From Lactarius indigo (taxonomy: Eukaryota; Basidiomycota; Agaricomycetes; Russulales; Russulaceae): 64,000 nucleotides of DNA. The DNA is taken from NCBI GenBank assembly GCA_025766275.1, contig JAFKAC010000069.1, positions 62,001-126,000 on the forward strand, written 5' to 3'. Positions within the stretch are counted from its first letter, which is position 1. Every line of letters starts with the position of its first letter. Position numbers and translations under genes: made by a program. The notes beneath the pieces are model-generated. The model saw only the letters and a program-made list of their open reading frames with translations, was not told where the DNA came from and searched no databases. Shown here piece by piece: positions 53,301-63,962 of the stretch.

Positions 53301-54649
53301 AGGACGCATTCTGCGTCATTATAGCTCCCTTCTTCCTTTAGGGTAAGAAGGTACGCGCATTCTTCCTCGTTTTCCAACAGCTCGGCAAACACCAGTCGTT
53401 GTTCGCTTCGGGGGAGACCAGTGAATGCAGGGTTCTCTTGGAGTACTCTTAAGAGGGAGCGGCTTCGTTCGATGGATGCGTCTCCGCATGTATGGTCTAT
53501 GCATGGGCTTCGACTTTTCCTTTCCGAGTCGTCGTCTACTGCTTCATTCTTTTGCAGTTTATCGTTTGCCTGCCAGTCGTCGTTTCCTTCCCAATTGTCA
53601 TTCCCTTCGGATTGAGTCTGCAGGTCGCCTTCTTTCGATTCACACCGATTCTCATTGTCCTCTATCAGTTCAGTGAGTAGTGATCGCTGTTCGTCTCGGG
53701 GGAGGGCAGCGAACTCAGGGTTGCTTCTTAACATTTGTAGAAGCATCCTACTTCGTTCTGCGAATTCCCGTGCGTCTCCCTTAGAAGGGCTTCGACTTAT
53801 CGGATTTCTATCAAGTTTTCTGGTCCTTTGGTCCCCTCCTGTGTCCATTCCGGGTGCTTGGGGACTGATTTCTGGTTCAGGACTTCTTCTCCATCGAGGT
53901 CGTCCACTTCGACTCTTTTCTGGTTCATTTCTACTTCTAGTCATCTCATGCTTGTGTCTTCTGTCGATAGGATTGGCACGATGACCAGTTGTCTTTTTGT
54001 AGGACACGGTAGTCCATTCTGGGCTTCCAGGTATGTTTCCTTTGTTATCAGGTTCGGCTGTCGGCATCGGGGGTGCGTGAGACCTCGTAGTTCGTCTTTT
54101 GGCAACCCACTCAGGTTCGCCCGAGTCGTGATCATTGATCAGCATTTTCTCTGGTCCTGGGGCTTTGCTCGGTATGAATGCGTCTCCCCTGGTAGGGGCT
54201 TCGGCTTCTATCGTGCGAGATTGTCGTGTGAGACGTCTCCTAGCTACCCATCCTGGTATGTCATCTACCATTGTTGTGTCGTTTGCTCCCTCTTCTGATT
54301 GGTGGGGTTCTAGGGTCTTTCCCAATACAAAGGCGTCTCTCCCAATGGGAGCTTCGACTTCTATTGTATCGGATCGTCGTGTGGGTGCATTCTCTAGTTC
54401 CAGGGTTTCTTCTTCTGCAGCTACGCCGCTCAGATCGATGCTGAGGGAGTAGGGCATCTGGGGTTGGGGCTTTGTGCCCTTTTCTGGTTCTTCTGGTACC
54501 AGAGCTATGTCGGCAAGGTCAGGTTTCGGAGTGGAGGGTGCTGCTGTCACTCCTCCTCGTCGTAGCTGGCGTCATGTGGCTTGGCGTGCCTCGTAGGCAT
54601 TCCACTTCTCTTCAGAAGTCATCTCCTGCATCTGGTGCATCGATGGCAT
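50378..54649 (-). pseudogene. LTR-X cargo ORF: long disordered protein with C-terminal cyclin domain
   Basis: One frame of about 1424 codons from ATG 54649 (MPSMHQMQEMTSEEKWNAYE) to the stop at 50378, broken only by TGA at 54572-54574, 52940-52942 and 52484-52486. The N-terminal part is charged and repetitive: a 35-residue helical motif occurs twice (RSRMLLQMLRSNPEFAALPR and RSRSLLRVLQENPAFTGLPR) with a weaker third copy. A Thr/Pro/Ser-rich middle follows. The C-terminus (about 50520-50900) is cyclin-like: IEYLATTTITVINTAI, LVLLTALTYLNRVKPYI, LLLGALVLADKYMDDNALSN, QMEREFLSVLNWKLRVSQED. This resembles Pcl/PHO80-type fungal cyclins, which activate cyclin-dependent kinases. Presumably captured from the host; function in the element unknown. 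Confidence 0.75.
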
Positions 54650-54796
54650 GCTGGAGTTTCGTCGGGGTTCTGTCGGGTGCTTCCGGGTGTGGCAAGCAGT
54701 TCTGGGGTGTACGTCGGTGGTACTAGTGCACTGACAAGTGTCACTATCGATGGTCTTTCTTCTGGGGTCCCGGCCGGTGCGTTGGCTAGGTTCTGA

Positions 54797-54810
54797 TTAG
54801 CTTTGGCTTA
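54797..54810 (-). promoter_or_regulatory. LTR-X primer-binding site (self-priming type)
   Basis: Sense TAAGCCAAAGCTAA next to the 5' LTR, perfectly complementary over 14 bases to TTAGCTTTGGCTTA in the LTR (complement of 55255-55268), just where the transcript should begin. No tRNA match is evident. Confidence 0.7.
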
Positions 54811-55552
54811 TGTCACGCCTCTGCGGGGGCGCGGTCTTCTGTAATGGCTTCCTGTCACGTGGCAGTCGACAGCCAAGTCGGGTTGGCACTGTGTGCAACA
54901 ACTCCTAAGGTCCTCTGTAACAGCTCCTACACCGAGGTAGCTGAGTCTGTGGCAATCCCCCTACGCTGAGGTGGGAAGGTCCTTCTGTAACAGCCCCTTG
55001 CGTTAAGGTGACTGAGTCTGTAGCGATGGACGAGCTCAGTGGCCTAAGTCCAAAGGTCACGTGTCACTGGGCTGACCAGTAAGACAAGAGGAGGATTGAG
55101 AGCGAAGTCAAGGGGAAGCCTGCACAGAGGCTGAGAGGGGAATGACCCAAAGGGGATAAGGGTCAAGGGTCAGAGGTTCTGGGTCAAGGGCTTGAGTGCT
55201 GAAGGAACTGAGGCACTCAAGGAGTCAATGGGAGATACAACGCAGATAGTTGATTAAGCCAAAGCTAAGGAGCTAAGGCGCACTACAGGGTTCCTTATAT
55301 AGTACAGGATTGCACCTGAGCGCATAGTGCTACTGGTTGCTATAGATAGAATAATGTGCTGGAAAAATGGTGTCAACATCGTGCACGATGGTGTCATGCC
55401 AGCAAGGCAGGAGAAGGGTGAACAAGAATAGCACAGAAGGTGCTAGAACAATCCGATAAGAGAAGCATGGTCTTGGAAAGGTAACTACCAAGAAAGGGAA
55501 CAGAGATAGGTCAGATAAGAAAAAGAGGAAAGATGGCAGGGAGTTCATGACA
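54811..55552 (-). repeat. 5' LTR of LTR-X
   Basis: 742-bp partner of 49430-50171. The priming arm is at 55255-55268, about 34 bp downstream of the first base of the TATA box in the sense direction. Confidence 0.92.
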
Positions 55553-57602
55553 GCTTCTGCAGCAGGACACGCGGTAGTGACTTTGTAAAGCCATCTGCAA
55601 CCATATCCACAGTAGGAGTTCTAATGAGGGTGATGGTCCCCTTTTCGACGTACTCCCGAATGACATGATGCCGTATGGCAATGTGCTTAGACCGTCTCCC
55701 AGTGACAGGGTTCAAGGCCAAGTCAATGGCACCCTTATTGTCACCATGAAGTGGGATGGGGTCGTCGACCTCGTACCCGAGTTCCGTGAGGAAGCTCTGA
55801 TACCACGCAGCCTGGTTAGCTGCATCGGTCATGGCCATGTATTCTGCTTCCGTTGTGTTTTGGGCAACAGTCTTTTGCTTGCGCGAAGACCAGCTTATTG
55901 CACCGTTAGCTAGTAGGAACACATAACCAGAGGTGGAGTGGCGGTCGTCAGTCTGATCAGCCAGACTGGAATCAGTGTAGCCATGAAGGCCATTGCCATT
56001 GGCGCCATCATAGACAATACGCATATCCATAGTTCCCACTAAGTAGGACAGGACATACTGCGCAAGTCGCAGATGTTGTGGTGAAGGGTTCGCTGCGTAC
56101 TGCGCCAAACGTGACACAGCGAAGGAGATATCTGGCCTAGTGCCAATCTGCACATAAAGCAGACTCCCAATCAAGGATTGGTAGTGGGAAATATCTGAGG
56201 CAGTTGCCTGCGACGTGTATTTAACCAGGTGCTCGTCAGCACCAGCGGGCAAGGGTGTGTTGTGTGGTGTGGCATCAGACATGCCAAAGCGTTCAAGGAC
56301 ATCCTTGATGTAGCCAGACTGATCTATTTCGATGCGTCTAAGGGAGCGGTCGCGCACAATGCGCATACCAAGATAAGACTCTATCTCCCCGAGATCTGTT
56401 ATCTCATAGCGTTCAGACAAGTCCGATTTCAAACGCTTGATACCACTCAGCGAGGGACCCAGTATAGTGATGTCGTCAACGTAGACAATAATGAAGAGTG
56501 GATCATACCCCTCCCGTTGAGGCATCACATATATGCCAGCATCAGCAAACGTCTGCTTAAAGCCGAGTGCAGTGAGCACTCCATGGAATTGCAAGTTCCA
56601 TGCGCGGGAGGCCTGTTTGAGACCATAGATCGCCTTAACCAGGCGACACACCTTCGTCTCAGAGCCAGTGACAGTGAAACCTTGTGGCTGCTCCATGTAT
56701 ATCTCCTCGTCAAGCACGCCATTGAGAAAAGCAGACTTAACATCCATCTGATGGATGTGCCAGTCCTCCAGCGCGGCCAACGCCAGAAGTAAACGTAGCG
56801 ACTCAAATCGTGCGACGGGAGAGAAGGTTTCATCAAAATCTACGCCAGGGATCTGCGTGAATCCCTTAGCCACCAAGCGAGCTCTGTAGCGGCCATCCAC
56901 TTTGAGTTTAAAGACCCATTTGGATTTTACTGCCTTGCGATTAGGTGGGAGATCCACTAACTCCCAAGTCCCATTCTTAGCTAGGGCGTCCATTTCATAC
57001 TGACATGCCTTAGTCCACTCATCTGCAGCTGCAGACCGCATGGCCTCTGCATAGGTTGCAGGGTCTCAGCCCACAAAGGCAGCAGCCAGTAACTCCGCAT
57101 ACCCCAGACGCCTGCCGCGCCATGCCGCATTATCCGCATTGAAGTAACGTGGATTGGGCACAGGAACACGAGCAGTGCGCCTTGGTGCATTGTCCATCTC
57201 ACGCAACAGCTGACTACGCTGTGCACGATCCTCAAATCCCCCAGGCATTTCTGGTGAGGGAGGAGGGACATGGCGCATAATGCGCGTTGCACTAGGACGC
57301 GGCGGGGGTGAAGTGGGAGTGGCTTGCTCACGCTTAGGTGTGGTGGGCAGAGCCGGGAGAGCAGGTGGTGGAGTGGTGGGGCGTGGTTGCACTTGTGGGG
57401 GGTCTAAAAGGTTTTCTACATCCTCCTCCTCACTACTACTGGAGTGTGCAGGGGAGGGGGCTCGTATTGGTGGTAACGCCGGCGGGTGAGGCACGGCAGT
57501 CACTGTTGTGCTAGGCATGACTGGTGGTGAAGGTGTGGGGTGTGTCTCAACACCCTGGAGGGACGGGAAGCTACTCTCGTTGAATGTCACATCCCTGGAC
57601 AC
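55553..57602 (-). pseudogene. pol: Copia-D pol, RT and RNase H part
   Basis: A Pro/Thr-rich linker (57066-57602), then TGA 57066-57068, then in the same frame a copia RT (SKWVFKLKVDGRYRARLVAK; catalytic YVDD near 56475) and RNase H (YTDSSLADQ, TEAEYMAMTD, ADGFTKSLPR). The frame reaches the LTR-X boundary at LLQKL, so the last residues and the 3' end are lost. Confidence 0.9.
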
Positions 57603-58850
57603 TCGACGGAGTGGGTTGAGCGGTCCCAGAGCTTATAGCCCTTAGATTCGGGCTCAAACCCGATAAGCGTGACCTCAATGGCCTTCGCATCCAATTTGCG
57701 ACGCTTATCAGCGGGTATGTGCATGTACCCCTTGCATCCAAAGACGCGAAGATGTGAGACATCAGGCACTTTGCCAGAGTGCCAGAGCTCATAGGAGTGC
57801 GCCACTTAAGCCCACGGACTGGAGAGCGGATTATAGATGTGCACAGCTGCGCACACCGCATGCTCCCAGAAGCCTTTAGACATGCCAGCTGTGTGGAGCA
57901 TGGACATTGCCTTATCCATAATGGTGCGGTTAAACCGCTCGGCTTTACCATTGGACTGTGGTGAACCCGGCATCGTGAGGTGATGCTCTATCCCTTTCTG
58001 CTTAAGAATGTCCTGCGTGACACTCGACATGTACTCGCCACCGCGGTCAGAGTGCAGAGCGCGCAATTTATGGCCAGACTGGGTTTCACCCCAAGCCAAA
58101 TACATCTGCAGCGACTTAGCAAACTGATCCTTCGACTTAAGGAAGTGGACCACAGTGAACTTAGTGTGGTCGTCTATGAAGGTGGCTGTGTAGGTCGAGC
58201 CTTGCAAGGGACTGAGTCTGCATAGGACCGGCGAGGTCACTGTGCACAATCTCAAATTGACGAGTTGTCCTTTTGTTGGAGGACGCAGAAAAGGGTTGGC
58301 GAGTGGACTTGCCCATCTCGCACCCACGGCAGACTGTGTGGGCCGTGGTAGAGCTATCTATGTCCATGCCAGTAGTGGCAGAGGGACCATGCGCCTTAGC
58401 GCCACAGAGGAGATGTGTCCCATGCGTTGATGCCAGATATCAAGTGTGGCAGCACTTGATTTTGTGTGGGCATTGAGGCCGACGCTGGCTGCGTCCAACC
58501 AATAAAGGTTGTCCTCAAGGTAGCCTTTGGCCACACACTTTTGGTTGACAGATATTTTAAATGAGCCACTGTCAAAGGCAATCTCAGCACCCTTTTGTGC
58601 TAGGGCAGCGCGTCGACAAGAAGCGCGTCTTCACCTGTGGTAGGTGTAGCACATTACTGAGGGTGATAGAGATACCCTGGCTCGTTGTAAAGATGACAGA
58701 CCCGACACCCACTTGGTCTATTGTGGACTTATCACCCAGGCGTACAGTGCCTTTAGTTGGGGTGTAGTCCTTGAAGTCAGACCGATGTGGGGTGATGTGG
58801 TGTGTGGCACCACTGTCCATCATCCAACGCACATGCGAGGCAGCATACAA
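57587..58850 (-). pseudogene. pol: Copia-D pol, protease and integrase part, multiply frameshifted
   Basis: Protease motif WMMDSGATHHIT near 58810; pre-integrase CRGCEMGKSTRQPF and HSDLAGPM near 58260-58340; integrase core with FIDDHTKFTVVHF, LHSDRGGEY and NGKAERFNRTI; then VFGCKGYMHIPADKRRK. These lie in at least three frames (breaks near 58590, 58330, 58200, 57800 and 57600). Confidence 0.85.
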
Positions 58851-59003
58851 GGCAACACCAATTGATTCAGAGGCCCAATCTATCTTGGGCTCTACAACCT
58901 CTGTGATGGAGGCGGTGGTAGGTACTAGGACATGACTATTGGCAGCCTTGTTGCCTGCTTTCTCCTTCTCCTTTGCGTCAGCCTCATCCTTCTTCCTCTT
59001 CCT

Positions 59004-59839
59004 GCAGTCAGGCTTGATATGGCCCTTTTTGTTGCAATAGTGGCAAGTTAGACCAGAGTGGTCCTTTTTTGCCCTTCTTACCCTGTCGACTTGACGGGGG
59101 CCACCTTGTTGAGGGAGGAGCCAGAGGGCCCGAGCGGCGAGCTTCTTCTGACACTATGCGCGCTATGATTTCAGCGTGCTTGAGTGCAGACGGGGCCCCA
59201 CTGGCGAGGATGGTAGAGGCCAACACCTCATAAGAGGGCGGCAGTGCGTGGAGGAGAATGAGACAGAATTGAGTGTCAGTGACACCCATCTGTGCGTTGG
59301 AAAGGGCAACCCACAGCTCATTGAGCTTGGCCAACTGAGTAGGCCATGGGTGCGGAGTCGTCGAGGCGGGCTTGATGTTAGCTGGATCCACAAATTGAAG
59401 ATAGTGGTGCTGCCCGAAGCACCAGCAGTATACGTCTCTGAGCTTGTCCCACTTGGCTTTGAAGGTGGGATAGGCGGCATTGTCGGCAACGAGGGAGTAG
59501 ACGTCAGGTTTGAGGTAAAGGCGGAGATATGCCTTCGCCCGACGCTTGTACTGAGTCCCATTCGTCTTGAGGGACATCAACTGGTCCATGGTGGAGGGTG
59601 AACACATCCTCTGCTTCATGCAGCGTGAGGATGGCTTCAATCGTCCCAGACCACTCATTCCAGTGAGTGCCGTCGAACTGTTCAAGGCGAATGCCAGAAG
59701 GGCATGCCGAACGTTGCGCCATAGGCAGCAGAGATACGTGCAGAGGGTGTGGATCCCAGTGGGGGGAAGCGTGGAGCCCCCCGCAGTAGCAGTAGCACCT
59801 GGCAGCAGCGCCAGTGGGAGATGGTGCGCGAGAAGACAT
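59004..59839 (-). pseudogene. gag: Copia-D gag, frameshifted
   Basis: Starts near 59839 (MSSRAPSPTGAAARC). LEQFDGTHWNEWSGTIEAIL is a copia gag signature. The frame shifts near 59640, then KWDKLRDVYCWC, LPPSYEVLASTIL and EIIARIVSEEARR follow. A CCHC knuckle CHYCNKKGHIKPDC lies in another frame at about 59004-59045, followed by a Lys-rich stretch. Confidence 0.85.
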
Positions 59840-60607
59840 TGGGATGATTTATCTATCGCCGAGGAGCAGTCAGCGATAGTGCTTCATAGTTGCAAGACAT
59901 AAGATAGAGGGGGTACCACTCCTGTCTGTGATTCTGTAAGGCCAGAACGCTAACGCGTCCTGCCTCCTGATGGTATGCCAGTGATACAAGGGCTAGGCCC
60001 AGGTTGGGAAGAGTCCCTTTGCTATACCATGAGCTAGCTGCCAGCCAGGATGTGTCTAGGACACAGCTCAAATGGTTTGCGTCAGGGGGAAGGTGAAGGG
60101 ATTGCTTTCAGAGCCCAAGGCTGTCTACCTCAGCCTTCCTCGGCCTGTTGGTTGCCTCATCGCCACAAGTGGCTTTACTGAATCCTTTCCCATTGCCGCT
60201 ACAAGGCAGGTATCTGGTTGCAGAACACCATAAGGTGAACACCCCCCAGAGCCTGAACCAGGTTTTACACTCCCATGGTGAGGAGATCCTGCGCCCAGTG
60301 TGGAGCACCAGAGACAGCTGGCGCTAAGCTCCACAATACACAGCCCAGTGGGCCATGCACGCCTGGATATTTTGAAGTTAAGGGGCTACCAGACCCAGTC
60401 TCCTTGCGCATAGCGCAGGGGCTAGGAAAACAGTAGGGGTGAAAGTAGGACTACTGGGCAGTACATACACAGGAGGTTCCTAGCAGAGACAAGTGGCGCC
60501 CCACTGCTCTCTGCCTTGGGCAAGGCTGGTAAGGCCCCAGACAGACCTTAGCCTGGTGTGTCCTCCTAGGAAGACCAGTGACCAGCCAAGTGGAGTGGCT
60601 AGGGCAC
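59840..60607 (-). other. Copia-D leader
   Basis: 768 bp between gag and the primer site. No supported gene; the small frames in it are unremarkable. Confidence 0.5.
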
Positions 60608-60621
60608 CAGGGCCCATAACC
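60608..60621 (-). promoter_or_regulatory. Copia-D primer-binding site
   Basis: Sense GGTTATGGGCCCTG next to the LTR end, identical to the site in copia-B and copia-C. Confidence 0.75.
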
Positions 60622-61246
60622 TGATGAACAGCATACATAAGACCTATACTCACAGTGGACAAGAGTACTGTGGTGAGATATAGGAAGGGTAGCTGGAAAG
60701 CACAGAGGTGTAACAGGGATTGCAAGTAAAGCAGAGGATAGTCTGGCACACAAGCAGTGAGGAACTGATAATTACTATTACAGAGGAGGAGACATACCTG
60801 GCACACAGCAGTGAGGAACTGATGTGGACCAGGAGCGTACAAGCCTACTACTTATACTATACAGGAGGGTGACACTACTACAAGGTGAGTAACAGAGGTG
60901 TCACAGAATACAAGGGACGCATTGTTCTACAACAGGACAAAGGAGTGTGTGTAAAGGGAACAAGGCGTACAAGAACAAGCAAAGTCCAGACCAAATGATA
61001 TCATAGTGACATCATAATAAACATAGTGCTAAAAGGAGAACAAGAGACTGGAGTACAATGAAGAGTCCAGAGTAGTCTACACGATGTCATTGTACAGTGA
61101 TGTCATACATGACTGCAATGATAAGCGCTAGATTGTACAGATCAGAAGTAAGTAATCTACATGTCCATTTAATCTAATCTAAAGCAGTCCATGCTGCAAG
61201 TCCGGTCCGTACGAGCCGCTAAGTGCGCAAGGGTCACTTATCAACA
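60622..61246 (-). repeat. 5' LTR of copia-D
   Basis: 625 bp; sense TGTTGATAAGTGACC to GCTGTTCATCA. Homologous along its length to the solo LTR 20528-21133, which lacks a few short segments. Confidence 0.9.
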
Positions 61247-62089
61247 CAGTTTCCAGGTTGATTGGGAGTAAGTGTATTTGTGACTCTTGTCTGATGGCCT
61301 CAGCTGCATCTCATGCAGCCTGTTCTCTTATAGTGATGATTTCTTCTCGCCATCATGGTGGTGGTTGCCATTTCTGCTGCGGGCAATCATACCGTGAATG
61401 ACTTCTGGTTGGTCAGAAATGTGTAGAGACTCAGCTCATTGGATGGTGTACTGTTCTATTGGTCCAACGCTTTGAGGTCGAACTTCTTCACTTTGTTCTT
61501 CTTCTTCTGTTTCTTTGCTGATGGCTTCTCCAGTGGAATGTTCCCATAGTTGTCCATCTGTTGGTCCCTAATCTGCTTGGGAATTGAGTTCTCATGTGTT
61601 GATATCGCACTGGTAGTTTCTTGTCTGACTGCGTCCCAACAGTGGTCTATGGGGTTCCACGTAATCTCCACCCAACACAAATGGTCAAAATTGAACTCAA
61701 TGGGTCTGATCCTTGTGGGTCCGTTAAACTCCACAAAGTATCCTGTTTTGTCTCCTCGTTCTCTCCACTGGCTGCTCCCAAAAATTGGGTGGGTACATTG
61801 CGATCTCCTCGTTGCTCTAGGTTGGTATGGACGGAAGCTCATCCACTGGTCACAGGTATTGATGGTCACCACAATGGATATCTTGGTCTTAATGTAACGC
61901 TGTCACGACGTTTAGCTCAACTTGAGCTCTGGATTGGCGAACTAATACATAGCTAAGCACGTCAGAGACGTATGGCACAAGGCGATCCAGATACTCGCAG
62001 GCACTGGGAAGGGATAGACTGAGAAGAAGAGGAGAGACAAGTGATGATTGAAGACGACCAAGATGGGTATCTTGGTCTTTGCTGTCACG
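61247..62089 (-). mobile_element. Gypsy-6: gag and LTR remnant
   Basis: Minus strand. The gag N-terminal domain (61456-61872: QWMSFRPYQ, KTGYFVEFNGPTRIRPIEFN, WNPIDHCWD) lies next to a primer site (sense TTAAGACCAAGATATCC) and about 197 bp of LTR (61893-62089) that ends just upstream of the hairpin. It is low in CpG and carries several frame breaks. Copia-D bounds it on the left; on the right the U3 part is gone. Confidence 0.8.
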
Positions 62090-62713
62090 GTACGCTCTAT
62101 TTTTGCCTTATTTTTCACATTTTTACGGATTTACTTGGTAGAAATATGAGACTCCAACATTGTGTTCAAACATCCAAGTCATTATCATTAGATATGATAA
62201 GATGGTCAGCCACGTGACGCCAACATGTGCACCCACAGCACGTGACCCTGGGATAGTAATTTCCTTATTGGATGTTACCTCTTTAAAGTCACTTTCCTCA
62301 TTAGTATTGTCGCAAAATTCCGGACCGCCTATAATCGGTCTGACTTATAATTGCCCTTTTAAGGTGAATTATAAAGCATTTTTGGCTTATATAAAGGTTT
62401 TAAAAACAAATTAGAAGGCGTTATTCGTAATTATAAAATATTACGAGAAAGGTCTATTATTATATACAATTATAAGGGAACGTCACATGATTACAACGTG
62501 TTTACCAGCATGTCCCGCTCCACCTGCGACCGCTGCTGGCATCGAGATAGCATATATTCGATAAAAAAAAAAAAAAAGAGAAATTTTGTGAGTAAGGGAG
62601 CACGTACGTCGGCACTGTGTTTGGGGGCGTTGTTACGTGTACGCAAACGCTCAAAACAACGCCGCGCGCAGCACTTGAACATCTGAATCCATTGACAACT
62701 ATCCATCATCGTC
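62090..62713. other. Intergenic, AT-rich stretch with paired CACGTGA boxes
   Basis: No gene seen. About 62280-62480 is strongly AT-rich. CACGTGA occurs near 62211 and 62239, about 28 bp apart, and a poly(A) run lies at about 62563-62577. This could be the promoter region of a plus-strand gene starting at 62714; that is inference. Confidence 0.4.
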
Positions 62714-63012
62714 ATGCATCCAACTACTTCCAACAAGCGAAAGAACGACCAGAATCCAACCAACCCGCAGAAGTGCGTCAAGCCTGACGTCAGTAAGTAC
62801 CCTTTGGCAGGGAGAGGATGCAGCTAAAAAAAAAAAAACTTACACTTAGAGTCTGGCCAAGTCGTCGACGCTGCCGTCGCAGCCGCCCCCTCACCGGCAC
62901 CGTCTTCCCCTGCCCCTTCCATCATCGTCGTCACCCCTCGCCGCTGCCTGACGATCCTTGCGGGTGTTTGTTTTGCATTCGCAACCATTTGCAGTACTGA
63001 AAAAAAAAACAA
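62714..63012 (+). CDS. Possible small host protein (spliced)
   Basis: ATG 62714 (MHPTTSNKRKNDQNPTNPQK), then a 57-bp intron with GTAAGT donor and TTAG acceptor (62793-62849). The frame continues as SGQVVDAAVAAAPSPAPSSP and VVTPRRCLTILAGVCFAFAT, a short hydrophobic stretch, to CSTEKKNN before another GTGAGT donor at 63013 (acceptor perhaps GTAG at 63055). Ending unclear; a frame reading VNQAFEPTYAALAGVPEG (about 63085-63150) may be the last exon. Not recognised. Confidence 0.3.
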
Positions 63013-63179
63013 CGTGAGTCTCCCTGCGCTGACATTGATATCTGGTTTTGATGTAGTCCTTGCACGATCGTTGGTGCACTATCAGTCAACCAAGCGTTCG
63101 AACCTACATATGCAGCACTCGCAGGGGTCCCAGAGGGGGCTGAAGGTGTGTGAGGTGGGGCTGATTTAGTAGGAACATA

Positions 63180-63700
63180 TTATGTCTATAAACTTGAATC
63201 GTCGGCACGGAATACGCACACGTTTACACCCTTATGTGCTTTCCGACTTCAGAGGGCAGGGAGCGGGGTGAACCTGTGCGATGTGTATTCTGGGTGTGCG
63301 TCATGCAGCCTTTGGGCACGTTGAGCACAGTGATGGTCAGCGAGGACCCCCATTTGCAATAGATGCCAGCAGGCGCAAGGCAGTACCTTGTATCGCGTTC
63401 TACGTACGCATTTTGGGCTTCGGCTTACCGTCGGAGAAACCTCTGGCGGCGGCTGGTCCCATGTTCGCTGCAGCAACTACTCACGTCGTTTCAATCGTCG
63501 TTAATGTCAGGGGGTTGTCAATGCAACTTTGATTCGGAACAAGCAAACATCTGAAGCAACAATGAGGGCCTGCCACGACAAAGGCATCAGCCAGAGGGAA
63601 GATAAAACTCATAAATGTGTCTTACCCCGCGCATCAGTCCCAGACGCTGATCAATCGGTAATCCCAAATAAGTCAAAATAAACCAGATGTAGAAACGCGA
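63180..63700. other. Host-like sequence, no supported gene
   Basis: Short open frames on both strands, none with recognisable similarity. A minus-strand ATG near 63461 (MGPAAARGFSDGKPKPKM) could belong to a spliced gene. Confidence 0.3.
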
Positions 63701-63706
63701 ATACAT

Positions 63707-63962
63707 TACCATCCAGATATTTCATTGCAACAGATGAACAGGTCGCCGGTGTGGTCAACGACATCCATCACAAGGTAGTCGCCATGCTTGTTGAAGTCCT
63801 GAATGAGTGGAGCACCGCGCACAATTGATTGGGCAAAAAAGAACTCCGTTGATCGCCTCGCACGAAGACAACGAAGCCTCAAATCCTTTTCCTTGGCCTG
63901 CAGTGGGCCTGTGGATGCGTCAAGGGGACACACCAGGCAAATAGGGTATTTGTCCTCTGCGA
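63707..63962 (-). CDS. Putative exon of a host gene, partial
   Basis: Minus-strand frame between a TTTCAG acceptor (complement of 63963-63968) and a possible GTAATG donor near 63707. It encodes AEDKYPICLVCPLDASTG, KEKDLRLRCLRARRSTEFFF and IQDFNKHGDYLVMDVVDHTG. The composition is that of a folded protein and CpG is not depleted. I do not recognise the family; the gene extends beyond the window. Confidence 0.4.

Larger units (their letters stand above)
49430..55552 (-). mobile_element. LTR-X: non-autonomous LTR element carrying a cyclin-domain ORF
   Basis: 6123 bp between two 742-bp direct repeats (TGTCACG to CATGACA) that differ by one visible CG-to-CA change. Orientation is minus: a purine tract (complement of about 50172-50190, AGAAAGGGGGTAAT) precedes the left LTR and a primer site follows the right LTR. 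No protease, RT, RNase H or integrase is visible in any frame. The only large coding unit ends in a cyclin fold, so mobility must rely on a helper. Flanks (gcctt at left, gcttc at right) do not form a TSD. Confidence 0.85.
55553..61246 (-). mobile_element. Copia-D: degraded Ty1/copia element
   Basis: Minus strand: 5' LTR (60622-61246), primer site (complement of 60608-60621), long leader, gag and pol with several frameshifts. The 3' end is missing: pol is cut near its last residues by the LTR-X LTR at 55552. A solo LTR of the same family lies in gypsy-4. Confidence 0.9.

Noticed and set aside
59840..60607. Protein genes in the copia-D leader
   Set aside because: Only short frames on both strands, no motif, and the position matches an untranslated leader.
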